From assembly GCA_037957365.1 (NCBI GenBank), contig JARHVA010000459.1:3414501-3478500 (forward strand): a stretch of 64,000 nucleotides of DNA, written 5' to 3'. The first letter of the stretch is position 1. Each line of letters starts with the position of its first letter. Positions 26,535-39,200 of the stretch are shown here, piece by piece. Origin of the DNA: Torreya grandis. Taxonomy: Eukaryota; Streptophyta; Pinopsida; Cupressales; Taxaceae. A program made the translations under genes and the position numbers. Below the pieces are notes generated by a model that saw nothing but the letters and a program-made list of their open reading frames with translations, did no database searches and had not been told where the DNA came from.

Positions 26535-27789
26535 TAAGGCATACAAATAGATAAGTGACATAAATCCAAAGAACAATGGCATATTCAAATTCACTTGAAG
26601 ATGGAAGAGCCATAAGAACACAATCAAGTCTACTCTAGGAATATTAGAAATTAAAGCATGTATAACTATGTAGTACAAATCTATGTAGATGCTAGGATGC
26701 ATATATATTGAGTCTAACTAGTGATAGTCGATAAAAAAAATTTATAAATGAGGAGAAATGATCAATATCAAGATAAATCAATGCATAAATAGAATATATA
26801 GTATGTAAATATAAAACCTAGTATATTTACTATGTATGAGTGCCCTTAAGTGCGAAGATGTATCAAATATATAAACTTGGATCAAGCAAAATTCTCCCAA
26901 TGGGTGGATGATATCTAGTCTAGATTAGTGTAGTGTATCAAAGTCTTATCTATAATCTATAATAGCTCAAAAAGAAAAAGTGAAGCATATGTGTATGATA
27001 AAATTGACTATACTTGGATAAATAGAAATATGAAATATCTAGAAAGTAGTATAAATGTAAACATAACAATGCATAATCTATAAATTTTGAATTTTTGAAA
27101 TAATTTAATGTTTTTTATTTTTACATGTTATATTGTTTTTGTGTTTTAAAAGTATAATTTATGTACAAGAAAATGAAAATAAACTATATATAAAGAGCGA
27201 GAAAGAGAAGGAAATATGTACAAGGGTAAGAACCATACTAAGCAGTTAGTTCTATGGGAGACTCACTATCACTATGACCTATGACAAATAGGGAAACTAT
27301 AATGTGCATGTCGTGGGAAAGGGAAAATGTAAACCCATAATATGATATGTTTTTTAATCTGAGTCTAAAGTTGCATGTGTAGTGATGTTATGATGTTGTG
27401 GCACTAATTATGAAACCCTATGAAATATAGGTGTCTTAGGGACCCATCTGGTAGAAGTAGAAGTTATAGGTGATATAAGTTCCCTATGCATAGAACCCCT
27501 AGACCCTAATAAAATTGATCTTCATGTAAACTAAGTAGAGGAAGGTCTTTTGGAATCTATGATGTATCACTGATGCAAGGGTCTCTCTAATAATTATCTC
27601 CATGGGAGAGTATACATATGTGTAGATACCATAATATTAAACATGGTTTACTTTAATGACTCTGATAAATAATTTAATGTATGCATATGAGCTGTACTTT
27701 ATATTATAACTCATAAATATGCATTATCTAGTAGTGGTGTTATAGCCATAACTAGTGTCTATGATATAAATATAGATGGAAACTATGCT

Positions 27790-28230
27790 AGAATTGTCTA
27801 TAGGATGGGAAGAGGATACTCATATTGGATACCCTCAATATTAACCACCTGGTTATCTTTTATATACTTTAGGTATTGGTTTATTATAGATGAGATGGAT
27901 TAGATTTAATATAACAATGGCCTACCCACTAATATATCAAATACACCTACACTAGGAACTATTAAGATCTAAGTGACTATGTGTGTTAGTCCTACCTATA
28001 ATAGAAGCATAATCTCCCTTATGGAGATATAAACATGACCATTGAAACCACTAATGATTTTATCTATGGGTAATATATCCTTCTCTATGTATTCTAATAA
28101 TTATAAAAGTGTCATAGTGCACATGCTTATGCTTGACATATTATTGACCATAACACTATAAATAGGATGGTGGTCTATGTATGATCATACGAAGAGTGCA
28201 TGTAAATATGCATCATCATCCAAAATATCC
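27790..28230 (-). pseudogene. E2 retropepsin-like protease
   Basis: Protease-like coding that follows gag. The frame reads DDDAYLHALF near the start. An active-site region follows (VMVNNMSSISMCTMTLL) in which the expected Asp of D-S/G-G reads Asn. Later come ISGFNGHVYISIREI, FDILVGRPLLY and SSIINQYLKYIKDNQVVNI, matching the plant gypsy protease tail 'ILGRPW.....STLHQ.LKF...G.VV.I'. Stops interrupt it. It is the last recognisable domain of E2. Confidence 0.65.
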
Positions 28231-28479
28231 TTCTCTTAAAATTTGTTAAGTAGTCTAGGTGGAACTATAGTGTGACACATGCTAATAATTTTATGCTATG
28301 GATATGTCTCCTCTATAACTATGGAAAAGGAATCTAGTGGTGGATGTACTTGATATGTATAGTTAACACATGATATGCCCCATGCCTCATTATATGTATA
28401 CTTTGGGAAAGGATATGAAAATATATTTAATTCTTTTGACTCTATTTTCTATTGTTTTGATTCCTCTATGGGTGTGTCA

Positions 28480-29874
28480 ACATCAATAATGTTAGCCTCT
28501 ATGATATCTGGTATCTTATGATTTAGTCTAATGCATCTATTTGTCATGTGGCTTACTTCCCTATGATACTTGTATAATGAATTTGAATCATAATTCTTTG
28601 GAAAAGGTTATGTCATATCAACCTATTTAATTGGAGGGAGAGATATGAAATTTCATTCCAATAATTGTTGTAGAACTTGTTCTAGTGACTCTAGAATATT
28701 AGTGAAGACTCTGCACTAAGGAGAAGGATCCAAAGCTATGTTGAATTTGGCCTTTTGATAACTTTTATTTTCTATGGTCTTGACCTTGTATGGAGGTTTT
28801 ATTTAACTCTTAATAGTTGATTCTAATTCATTTGTTTATTTGAGTTTACCCATTGATAAGATCTTATCGTCTATTTCCTTAAATATGTGGCACATATTGA
28901 TAAATGTGGAATCTTATTAAATAAGATAGATTCATGTAATGCTAGTAATAGAATCTATTTAAATATATCCTAAAGTTATCTATCTACCATGAGGCTAGTC
29001 AATTTGGATAATAGTTTCTTTTATCATAAGACATAATTGGCAATAGGCTCATTTGACTTTTGCTTTAACGGAGCCACTTGTGTGTATGATATCTTATCAC
29101 TGATGTTGATAGAGAAGTGTGATAGGAACATTAAGATAAAATATTAGATACCATGATATATTGATTTATAAAATCATAGAACCAATGTAGGGCATAATCC
29201 TTGAGACTTTGTGGAAATAGCTTCATAAGAAGCCAATCATTTGACACATAATCCACGCATGATGTATAGAAGTATCTAAGGTGATGCTTTAGATCATGCT
29301 CTACATTATATAATGTGAGCTTGGGTGACATGAAACTGGATGTCAAAGCATTTTTCATTATGTTGTGCTAAATGTGTATGCAAGAGAATGTTAGAATCCA
29401 AACAATGTGATGTCCTAGCTACTTCCTTATCAAGATGTAACACCTTTGAGTATAGAGTAATATCTCATGCATAAGGGATTGTACATCTAGAGTATAATAA
29501 CTATCCTTAAGTGGTGTATTTATCTTTGATGGTTGAATAACAATCTTGGGCTATGTTATATTAGTTGGTTGAGTTATCCCTGTTGAAGGTGTAACAACAT
29601 TGTTAACTTGAGGGGTTAAATATTGACCATTATTTGTCTTATTTTTTATTTCTAATATGGCCTGTATAATATGTACATGATCAAGGGGATGCTTCATAAT
29701 TCCATCTTTGAAGTCTTTTAATACCTCATCTTTGTTCATAATTATAGCATTATCCTTAAGTGGAGGTAGTGTGTATTTATTCTCAATGTGGACCTCATCT
29801 TCATATTGGTTATATTTTTCATCTTTAGATTCATTATCATTGAATTCCACATAATTAGGGTGTGAAGGATTCAT
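28480..29874 (-). pseudogene. E2 gag with zinc-knuckle region
   Basis: Gag of a gypsy-type element different from E1/E4/E5. The N-terminal part (29,551-29,874) is acidic and polar. The capsid-like core (29,131-29,358) reads MSPKLTLYNVEHDLKHHLRY, then LLMKLFPQSLKDYALHWFYD, matching the retrotransposon gag pattern '...hL..F...LFP.SL.G.A..WF'. Near 28,500-28,570, YHREVSHMTNRCIRLNHKI matches the plant 'C.YHR..GH.T..C..L...I' knuckle, with the first Cys lost. The tail leads into protease at 28,230. Stops and frameshifts throughout. Confidence 0.75.
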
Positions 29875-30343
29875 ATATAGAGATATAATATGTTCCTTAT
29901 CCTTATTATAGGTTTATATATAAGGAATATGAATACTCTCTATAGAAATTACCACCTAATCTAGCACTTATTCTTAATGGAAGGGAGATAGCTTATAATA
30001 TATGAATATAGAATATGATAAAATAGATATACTACAATATAATATATGAATTTTAAAAAATTAATAGTAGCTAGTTAAAATAGGATAAAAAAGCACACAA
30101 AACCTAAGAGCATCTAGGGTTAGGTTTATTTAATCTAGGGTTTATTTTACACCAAATTAAATTATCTGTAAAAAAAATTAAAAACCTAATGTGAAATTGT
30201 TATTAATCATCTAGGTTGTCTTAAAAAATTAGAAAATTAGAAGTATGCATCCTAAAATTATTTCACAAAAATTAATATTAATGCAAGTTAGGTTTGAGGT
30301 AATATTCAAAGTAAAATGGGCTCACTAAATGATTTAACCTTTT

Positions 30344-31438
30344 TGGGTTTCACTATATAAAACCTATGTTTATATTAAAAGGTTGAGATAACCTTTTATT
30401 AAATGACTATCTTAGATTATCTAGGTTAAAAAAACTAGGTTTTGGATAGTTCTAAGTGTCATCAATAGGATTATAGAGTTTATTTCCTCACTAGATAGTA
30501 CCACCACATATGGATAGTAGTGTCATGATTGTGTAGTGTCCTCTAGGTGGAGGTAGTGTCCCCTTTGTAGGATTATTCCTATTTTTTGGGAGCACATACA
30601 CCTATGTTTTATGTCCTATTCTTGTATGCATGAAACCTCAAACTCTGTGATATGTTTAGAAAACTTGATTTAGTGTGAAAACCCGAGTATTCCTTTCATG
30701 TATGGCATGATCAATAATTATGTGTTCTTTAGTAAGATAGGTTGGACATCCTCAACACCCCAATGTGAAGAGATTTTCTTAAATACTAACCATCAAAAGA
30801 GGGATCAAGCCTGATGTAGTTTTCCCAAATAGTGTTTGATTCAAGTGTAATTGAATACTAGAATGAGAGTGGACTTAGATGCCTTGAATGTGCCTGAGCT
30901 TTGAAATATTTTAAAATTGGTCTTAGGGATGTTATATATGGTATTATGTATAATTAGGGAAAAATAGGGATCAAATACCTTAATTTTTATCAAATTTTAT
31001 TTGGTTTGAATGTGTTTTTGCATCTATTTTCCATCTAGTGAATAAAGGTAAATTAGACTTATATTTATAAAGTTATGTAGATTGTGAGGATAAGAAAATA
31101 TACTTAGGCCGAACTTAGGAGTGGTACACATTTTAAAAAGTATCCATTTGGAAAATATATGGATAAGGGTAGTAGTGACCAATTGGGGACACTAGTGCCA
31201 TGTGGTTATAGTATCCCAAATGTGGTGTTAATGTCCACCTGGTAGACTACTGACCAAGATGGGTTAGGATCTATGAAGATAGTTTTGGGACTATGTTTTG
31301 ACTAACTATAGGTTATTTTGGTCTAAATAATGATTATAAAAGTGTGTCTAAGTCTCTAGGATGGGTCTAAGGCTATGCTTGGCATAGGGTAACTCAAGTG
31401 ACACTCTCATCATCCAATTACCACTTTTAGGTGATTAA
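30344..31438 (-). repeat. E2 5' LTR (right copy)
   Basis: Direct-repeat partner of 23,380-24,577. It begins TGGGTTTCACTATATAAAACC and ends TTTTAGGTGATTAAAA. By orientation of gag it is the 5' LTR. No convincing primer-binding site is visible next to it. Confidence 0.8.
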
Positions 31439-33303
31439 AACTACCTTTAGACAACAATTAAGTGTCTATAGTGAGATAAGTGTCCCCATACCATAAATAT
31501 ATAATATTATAATTCATTAGGGTGATGTATAGTATTTAATATTATCTTGAAATGAATTAATCACACACAACTAAAAAATCCTTAAAACTAACAATCTAAT
31601 TAAATTTATAGTGGAAGCAATTAATATAATTACATGACTAGGTTGTATTTGGGTTAATCTCACATTCGTTAGAACTCTGAGATATGGGTGATTTATAAGG
31701 AGTTAATTGCTCCAAAATATTTATGAATGGGGGAAGAAGAATTAACAATAATAATTACATTATTCATTCATCCCTCTAGTAAAAAATAAATATATTTATA
31801 ATGTAGTAAGTGTGTCTCCTTTCCTTATGATTATTTAAAAAAATTAACGAGTAAAAATTTGATTAGGGTGATGAATATTGATGGAGATAACCTTGAAATG
31901 AACTTAAAAAATAATAATTAATGCCAAAAATTTTAATAATCTAATTAGATTTTAGTGTAAGAACTTAACATAAATACATGATTGGTTTATAATTGGGTTA
32001 ATCTTGAAATGGTAATAATTATGAAACATGGGTGACTTATAAGGAATTATATGCTCCAAATACTTTTCCAATGGGGAAATGATTAGAACATTCATTCAAC
32101 ATAGTGATAAATGCTTCTAGTTATTATGTGCTAAGTGGGTCCTCTTACCTTGTGATTATTATTAAAAAAATGCACAAGTAAAAATGTCATTTGAGAGGTG
32201 ACTACTCGTGGAGGTAATCTTGAAATAAGTTAAACAAAAACAATTAAAAATAACATAATATTTTAAGAAGAAATTAGAGGGAATTTTTTTTTATTTCTAA
32301 TGTGTATAGACTAATGGATCTAGAAAGGAAAAAGGCATGTTTATAGTAAATGTTAGATACAATTTTTTTGAATGGGTGATTGATGATTTAAGATAAGAGA
32401 TATGCATAATTAAATTTAAACCTTAAGGAAAAAACTCAACTTGGAATAATATAAGAATAAAATATTAACTAATCTTAGAAAGACTATACAATTATTTGGT
32501 CAACTCAAACTTGAATGTTAAAGGTCTTATGTTTGTAACGTAAATCATGTTGAGTTTGATGCTAAATGGGAAATTGAGTTATATTTTCAGAATTAGTTTA
32601 TTTTAGTGTTATTAGTTATTTAGGATGTTTATGTAATTTATTTATGTCCTAAATTAGTTGCTTGGTCATTTTGGACACTTTTTAATGATTTCCTAAAAAA
32701 TAGTTGTAACTACTAGTTAATTATAATTCAATAAAAGTATACTTCCTTGAGTCTAAATCATTATCCATTCATCCCAAAATAGGTGCAGTGAACTTATTAA
32801 GTTAGGATATTTTATCATAACTTTATTTTGGTCATGTTTTTTATATTTAGCTCAGTTACGGTGCCTAGGTTCACTAGGATGTTTTTTTAGTTGCATGTTT
32901 GACCTTACTATTGAAAAGGATTCTTTCATGATGCAAAAATATTTACAGTGAGCTAGAATTAGATTATTTAATATAATTTTAGTTTTCTTAGTCTATTTTT
33001 AGTTCAATTAGTGGTCTAAGAGTGTGTTGTTACAATGTAGATCTTCAATATTTTCACAAAAGTTTGGTTAAGATAAGAAAAGTGATAAAAAATATTAAAG
33101 ACACACGTAGGACCTCAGATCTCAACAAAATAACAAAGGAAATACAAATGAATAAATATCCACACCATGAAAACCTAATTTATAGCTTGTTCATTGTTGA
33201 TATACAACCCAGATATAGCTTTTAGATGGTATTTGTCAATGCAAATTCGAAGTTAAGCATCTCCTTAAAAGCTATGGATCATGAAGACATTGATCAAAGA
33301 GTG
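31439..33303. other. AT-rich DNA between E2 and E3
   Basis: No gene. The first part is a tandem repeat (listed separately). From about 32,545 to 32,790 the sequence has the feel of a small LTR (TGTTGAGTTTGATG start), but I found no partner copy, so I leave it unclassified. Confidence 0.5.
31511..32290. repeat. Tandem repeat, period about 324-348 bp, 2.3 copies
   Basis: Three successive units start near 31,511, 31,859 and 32,183. Each begins with a form of 'TAGGGTGATG...CTTGAAATGAA' and, in full units, ends with 'CTTATGATTATT..AAAAAAAT...AGTAAAAA'. The third unit is cut off after about 100 bases. Units differ by many substitutions, so the array is old. Confidence 0.8.
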
Positions 33304-33927
33304 TGTTGATGTGGATTTTATGCACACCCTATAAATTGAACAAGGTAGTCTCTAACATTTTAGGATCTCTATGGAAATAAAGTTCCACTATAGGGCATGA
33401 TTTTTGAGTATATGATTAAAAAAATAAGGTGGTGGAATATCATGTTTAACTTACAAGTCATTTTACTAGACAAATGGATGGATAGGTGAAATCTAAAACA
33501 AGTAAACACTAAGTGAGTTGGCTGGGTGAAAAATTAATCTATGATGAGTACATCTCAAAATAAACTTAAAAAAGAAAAAGGAAGGGAAGGCAGAAAAGAA
33601 AGTCTTATGTCCTCAAAGGGTCACTTCCAAGGTTGTTTCCTTAGTGGGTATCTCTAAAACCAATGTTTTCCATTTGTAGATTTTGTACACTCATGAACAA
33701 ATAAAGTTAACTTGTATAGGGAAAGTAGGTATAGGAAACTTAGTGGTCTCAGCTGAAGGTTTCTCTTTTTAGATTTTTTTTGCAGACCCTTAGTTGAAAT
33801 ATTACAACTTAAACTAAGAAGGTATCTAGAGTAGACAAAACACACACCTAGAATATCAATTAAGTCTAAATAAATTACTTAAATTGAATTAAATTTACAA
33901 AATTTAGATAGTTTTTTCAAATCTATG

Positions 33928-33969
<42 letters not shown>

Positions 33970-33991
33970 ATGTATATATATCATATATCAA

Positions 33992-34063
<72 letters not shown>

Positions 34064-34550
34064 AATAATAAATATTATCCATAGATTTTTTGCACTTCAA
34101 AATTAATAAATTGATACAGAAAAAGAAGCTAAAAAATATTAACACAAAAAATGGAAGAGAAAGAACTAACACAGTTGCATGAAAATCAATGACTTGATTT
34201 GTTCATGTATTGATCAAAACTCTAACCATTTACATGATGGTTTTACATATATTTCAAGACTTAGATAAGGGGTCACCTCATCTTCCAAGTGTATTAAAGA
34301 TTCATATTAAATATTCGAGTAAAAAAAACTTAAGTTCTAATTCAATGCAAAATTGCATGTTACAACTCATAGATTATAATAGTTTTGCCTTTATAAAATC
34401 ATGTAATGTGTGCATGTTGGAAAAATATTTTAGTAAACTATAACATGAATGAAATGAAGAATAACTAGCTATAGTTAGTTTAAATAAATATTGTATGCAA
34501 ATTTTCATATAAAATTGATATTAACATATTTACAATTTGCTCATAACTAG
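33304..34550 (-). repeat. E3 3' LTR (LTR A)
   Basis: Non-coding part of the direct repeat. On the plus strand it starts TGTTGATGTGGATTTTATGC, identical over at least 20 bases to 42,327; in the element's sense the LTR therefore ends in CA. The outer edge is set by where ORFX coding ends and is uncertain. It contains a large AT microsatellite. Confidence 0.65.
33931..34060. repeat. AT microsatellite expanded within LTR A
   Basis: Two pure TA runs (33,931-33,967 and 33,997-34,060) separated by a mixed AT-rich stretch. The partner LTR has only about 21 bases of TA at the same place (42,999-43,019). Confidence 0.95.
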
Positions 34551-36906
34551 ATTTTATGTGGCTAAATTGGTGGATGGAGGCAGTGTTGAAACCAACACAT
34601 TGGTTAAACCAATAGTTTATGTGGATCTAGACCTCCTATTCCCCTCCAAATCTTGGTAATTTTTATACCCAAGAACATGTTGTGCTCTTGTTATTTTCAT
34701 ATCCAAAATAGATGGTTTGTTCATCCTATTAACTTATGTCATTATTATTTCATGTTCAACTTTTGAGCCTATGAAGCTTATTCAAAATATCTCCATTTAT
34801 GTGGCCTTCTTAAAAAAACTCAAATTAACTTAAATATATTCAAAATTTAAACCCTAAAAATCCTATTTAAAGTCCACTGAGGCTTGATAAAGCATTTTAT
34901 CAAAAACAGACCTCACCACCAACTATAAAACACCATTCCATGCATTAGTAACCTTCAATTCATTCAAAATTTATACAGCTTAATTCTCTTATTCAGTTAT
35001 ATTTGAGACTAAGGTGTTAGTATATGTTATCCAATATTTTGATTCCTAGGTCTAGATGACCACTAAACTCAGTGTATTTATCTCTTCCAAGGGTGACATC
35101 AAGTCTAAATGGCTGAAAGCCTTATTTAAGGTATATAAAACCAAAAAAATCAACTTGGTCCCATATTTTTTTAGGGAGTTGAACAATTTGGTCAATTGAG
35201 TTAAATGAGGGGCCAATTGTGTCCTCAAGGATGCAATAGTGTTTATTATCTCATATAGCCTTAAGGGTACATTTTGAACATCATGTTTAATCTCTGAGGG
35301 AACATGAATGACCTACTATTATTATTTGATGTTCTCTAATTATTTCTCTAGATCTTTCCTTCCCTACTCAGTGCCCTCATGGATTAATAACTAGATAATA
35401 GTATGGGTCTCTGTATATGACTTAAAGTCCTCAATAAAAGGGGAATGACCCATTCTTCTATTCTATCTTTTAGAAAGAGATTAAACTTCTTATTTGTCCT
35501 CTAGAATCAAGCTTCACCCAATGTTATTCTCTACCTTTCTTTTGTTCACCCTTTGCACAAAACTAGTAGACTTATCAAATAATAAACTCATAGTGGGTAA
35601 CTAAATTATCTTTAGTTTTGGCCTCTTATAATTTGATGATCCTAGTTCTTTGGCCCAATTTTGAAGCATCAATTATGTTAGGTCTACTGGTTATGCTTGT
35701 AACTAGGTATCCTCTAAAGGCTCAGTCTTAGAAGTTGGGTTTGAAATGGAAGGCAATATTATTTTTTACCAATTTATATTTCCCAAATGTGGCATTAGGT
35801 GAATAATGTAGACATGCTTCTTCCTTACAACTTTCCTAGTGGCTACCATTATCATGGTCTTAGTTTCTGCTAAATAATGTATGGGTGAACTCAATTGAGT
35901 ATATGATACTGAAAATTGAGTGATGGGTTGGCTAGTAGTAATAGTAATATATGTGGAAACTAAAGGAATGGTTATAATAATGGGTAGGGAGATGAATCTA
36001 GATGATGTTAGAGACACATGAGGAAAATAAGTAAAAAATGGAAATGTGACAACCAGAGGGTGGCGTAATGGACCAGTAGGAAGCACCCTTACCTAATGTG
36101 TCACTCTTGAGGGGTGAATTTCCTTTGAGCCCTTGTAAAATCAAGATGTTATCTTGTTATATTTATTAGTCATCTTCTTCATGCATTGGCTAATCTACAG
36201 TCGACTTTTGTGTTTGTTCACTTGGTCCCTCTTTAGACTACACCTAAGGCCTTCCTACCTTGGACATCCTCTTATAACATATAATCAACTTTTTAGTTGG
36301 AAGAGTAGCCACTTATTAGGTAAAAAGAGGGACTTCCACATTATATTTTGTGGTTTCCAAGGATACAATAGTAGATGTGAGGTCCTCATAGTCAAAGGAG
36401 TACAAACATATAGGCTCCTCTTCTTTTCAAATATAGATATTCTCTATATGAACTATCTCTTTTGTATGTTCCTACTTTATTTTCCTCAATTCAACTATCA
36501 GTGTTTGAACTTGAGAAGTATCCTCTTTTATTAATCTTATAGCAATTGAAGTTTCCCCTTCACCTTTCTCTTTATTTTTTTCCATCAATGCATTATTGTA
36601 ACTTACCATGGGGGTCCCAATAGCTATGGGACAAGGTGACCAATGCATAGGCTCGCGTAGCCTTATCAACTTCCCTAAAATGTCTATGTAAGGTGTAACA
36701 AATCCTCCCAATCATTATATGAGAGGAATAAAATGTTATCTTCTTCCTTCTAGTCAAATATTCATCGATCCTTCCCATAATTAATAAGAAACTTCTTGCT
36801 TAGCCATCTTGTTAGAGACATATTTTAGGAGATGAAAATGATCAACCCTAACTATAGTAACCATTATCATAGTGTAATATAGATATAACCAATAGAAAAT
36901 TTAACA
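34550..36906 (-). pseudogene. ORFX copy A: accessory ORF after integrase, unknown product
   Basis: A decayed reading frame of about 2.35 kb lies directly after the integrase fragment. It starts inside the protein relative to copy B. Recognisable blocks are VDHFHLLKYVSNKMAK, SHIMIGRICYTLHRHFRE with VDKATRAYALVTL and YWDPHGK (36,590-36,860), then a Lys/Glu-rich part (MEKNKEKGEGETS), PITQFSVSYTQLSS near 35,900, and a C-terminal part with VNRMNKPSILDMKITRAQ. Stops are frequent. I recognise no known domain. Its position after integrase is where some plant gypsy elements carry env-like or other extra ORFs, but I see no clear signal peptide or membrane segment, so I do not call it env. Confidence 0.6.
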
Positions 36907-37700
36907 TGACTGGGAAGATTAGTTTCCTCCCATAGACTAATAAATATAGTGATATGTTAAAAACCTACCTGTACTAAATTCAAAATTTCCCAAAGTGCTT
37001 ATTTCAGTGAAAGATACCACTCTCTAGGTTTATCCATAGTTTATTTTTCTATAACATCAATGAGTTTATTCATTCAATCCATACCTTTGTGGGTAGTGAT
37101 TATAGGATCATATAATGATGATTTTATTGTCATGGGCCCATTCTATTAATTAAGTTGATTAGAATACTAGTCCATTTTCACATACCAATGAAATATGAGA
37201 CCAAATCTAGTAGTGATATGCTCCTCAAGGATATCGATCTCATCTTATGCTCTCAAATTCATGGTGGTTGTTGATTTAGTCCATCTAGTGCAATAATCTA
37301 TAGTGGTGATCATAAATTTATGCCTAATTAAAGATTTTGAGTTTATAACACCAATGAAATCTAATTCCCATTGGTAAAATGTCTTACCCTCAATCATGGG
37401 CTATAGTGGAATTACTATGTGCACCTCTCTTTTCATTAAAACCTAGAATTTATGACACATCCTTACATGGGAGTGAGCATCCTTGAAGACTATTGGCCAA
37501 TAATAGCCCGTTTTAAAGATTTTATGGGTTTTAGTATTTCCATATGGGTGACCACTAATAATCATTTGATGCAAGTTTTATAGAATGTCTTTGGATTCAA
37601 CACATGATACACATCATAAATATATGCCTTCATAGTTATTCCTCTAAAAAATTCCCTTATTGATCATGTAATTAGTATCTTTGAGTCTCAAGGCTCTTTG
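36907..37700 (-). pseudogene. E3 integrase, C-terminally truncated
   Basis: Integrase with the zinc-finger region first (about 37,600-37,440: MIISGHPYGNTKTHKIF, YYWPIVFKDAH, VRMCHKF), then the catalytic core (LDFIGVINS with the first Asp near 37,365; FMITTIDYCTRWTK near 37,300; TTRFGL near 37,200). The sequence ends around SLWEETNLPSHVKF, matching the late-core 'YGKEA.LP' region, right where the ORFX repeat starts. The usual C-terminal domain is therefore missing, so a deletion probably joined integrase to ORFX. Stops are present. Confidence 0.82.
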
Positions 37701-37839
37701 TTTCTCTCTTTCAAGTTCCTGGGGACATGTTTTAGTGAGTAGGAATTGAATGATATATGAATAGCATTATTCTTGGGAAACCTGTGTTTGGCAAAATTAT
37801 TTGATTGTGATACATGGGTTTGGCTTAGTCATCAACTAA

Positions 37840-38250
37840 ATAATATCTTTTCCTCTAATGATCTTGGTAGGTTTTATCTCCATGTCAAACTCTTGTAATT
37901 TTTATCATCCATTTACCCCTACGCTCTCCAAACTCATTAAACCCTAACGTAAGCTTGATAAAAAGGCCTATTATAATAATAATGGTCTTGTTCTTGAGAA
38001 TGTAGTGTTATAACTTATTTAACCCTATGATAAGGGAAAATATCTACTTGTTAATTAGGTAATATTTAAGATCTATTTATTTTAAGTTTGTGCTCATGAA
38101 AGTGATAGGATGTTCACTCTCCTCCTTTTGTATGAGTATTGCAATTATTGTATGTTCTAAAGTGAACAAGTAAAATAAGACATGATTAGTGAAATATAGT
38201 ATTACTAATACTAGAGGTTTTATATAACATTTTAAATGTATTTTAAAGAC
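37840..38250 (-). pseudogene. E3 gypsy-type RNase H
   Basis: RNase H between RT and integrase, in the standard Ty3 place. The clearest part is the C-terminal segment near 37,890, LQEFDMEIKPTKIIRG, the plant gypsy segment before integrase. The N-terminal part is scrambled by frameshifts. It confirms that E3, like E1, has both this RNase H and a separate one upstream of RT. Confidence 0.55.
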
Positions 38251-39200
38251 CTTATGTCTTTAGATATCCATTCAACTTTGGTGTCTTGTTTAAGCATTTC
38301 ATTTAGAGGTTTGATAATTTATACAAATCTTGATTTAAATTTTCTTACAAAATTTATCTTCCCAAAGGAATTGATCTCCCATTTACCATTTGGGAACATT
38401 ATTTTATAAATTCCCTATATTTTTTCTAGGTAAATGGAAATCCCACCTTTGGTGATAATATGGCCCAACAACTTGCCTTCAGTAATGTTGAATAAACTTT
38501 TTTGGGGGTTCAATGAAATACCATATTTCCTACATCTTTCAAAGATGGACTAGAGGTGGTCTATATGATCAACCCTTTTTTTGAGATAATAGTGTGTTCA
38601 TCCATGTATATTATTATTAATTTACCTACTAGACCTTGGAATGTAAGATTTATAGCTTTTTGAAAAGTATCTCCTTCATTGATCAGGCCAAATGACATCT
38701 ACTTATATGCATAAGTTCCCCACTTTGTAATAAATGTAATTTTCATTATATCTTCTAATTAAACAAATACTTGATTATTATGAAAATAAATCTAAGAAAG
38801 ACATCATTATAGAATCACTCATAATTTGGGTCACCTCATCAAATGAGGGAAAAGGATAATTATCTTTCATAGAAGCTTTGTTAAGGTTCCTCAAATTACA
38901 CACATCTTAATTTTACCATTATTTTTCTCCTTGGAACTAGATTAGTCCACCCAAGTTGAATACATGATAGTAAAGGCTATCCTACCACTAGTAGCTTCTC
39001 TACCTCCTTTTATATCAATGGTTCTATAAAAATTAACTAATTTTTATCTCTACCTAAATGGATTATGAACTGGCTTGAGTGGAATTGTATGGGTGATGAC
39101 CTTAGGATTAAATATCCTCAAATCATCATACATCCATATAATTATGTCTTTATATTTAATGATCAAATCCTTGACCCTTCATCTTTCATTTGGAGTGCAA
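38250..39200 (-). pseudogene. E3 reverse transcriptase
   Basis: Gypsy RT, decayed but readable. The lead-in is YKDIIIWMYDDLRIFNPK (about 39,150), then a fingers region with STWVD and NNGKIKMCVI, a MSFGLINEGDTFQKAI palm block near 38,690, and FQGLVGKLIIIYMDE. The catalytic box at 38,597-38,608 reads YMDE, with Glu where the second Asp of YxDD is expected. Downstream, a broken 'LNPKK' motif (38,510) and INFVRKF (near 38,325) match the thumb region. E1 has the same Asp-to-Glu change. Confidence 0.85.

Larger units (their letters stand above)
24578..27780 (-). other. E2 internal non-coding region
   Basis: Where a polymerase gene would be expected there is about 3.2 kb without a recognisable coding frame. 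It contains a TG microsatellite (26,228-26,266) and four short inverted-repeat motifs (26,367-26,534), listed separately. Confidence 0.6.
23380..31438 (-). mobile_element. E2: LTR retrotransposon with gag and protease only
   Basis: Two direct repeats of about 1.1-1.2 kb bracket an internal region of about 5.8 kb. Coding on the minus strand gives gag (28,480-29,874) and protease (27,790-28,230), so the 5' LTR is the right-hand copy. I found no reverse transcriptase, RNase H or integrase motif between the protease and the left LTR. It looks like a non-autonomous gypsy-type element of the kind called TR-GAG, or an internally deleted copy. LTR divergence and many stops indicate an old insertion. 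I found no target duplication. Confidence 0.75.

Noticed and set aside
32545..32790. Small solo LTR starting TGTTGAGTTTGATG
   Set aside because: No second copy, target duplication or clear CA end was found in the window.
35766..36086. Hydrophobic stretch in ORFX read as an env transmembrane segment
   Set aside because: The Thr/Ile/Ser-rich run includes many Pro and His residues and lies in decayed sequence. No signal peptide, cleavage site or coiled coil supports an envelope protein.
36922..36938. Purine-rich GGGAGGAAAC (minus strand) as the polypurine tract of E3
   Set aside because: It falls within coding for the late integrase core, so it is better explained as coding sequence.
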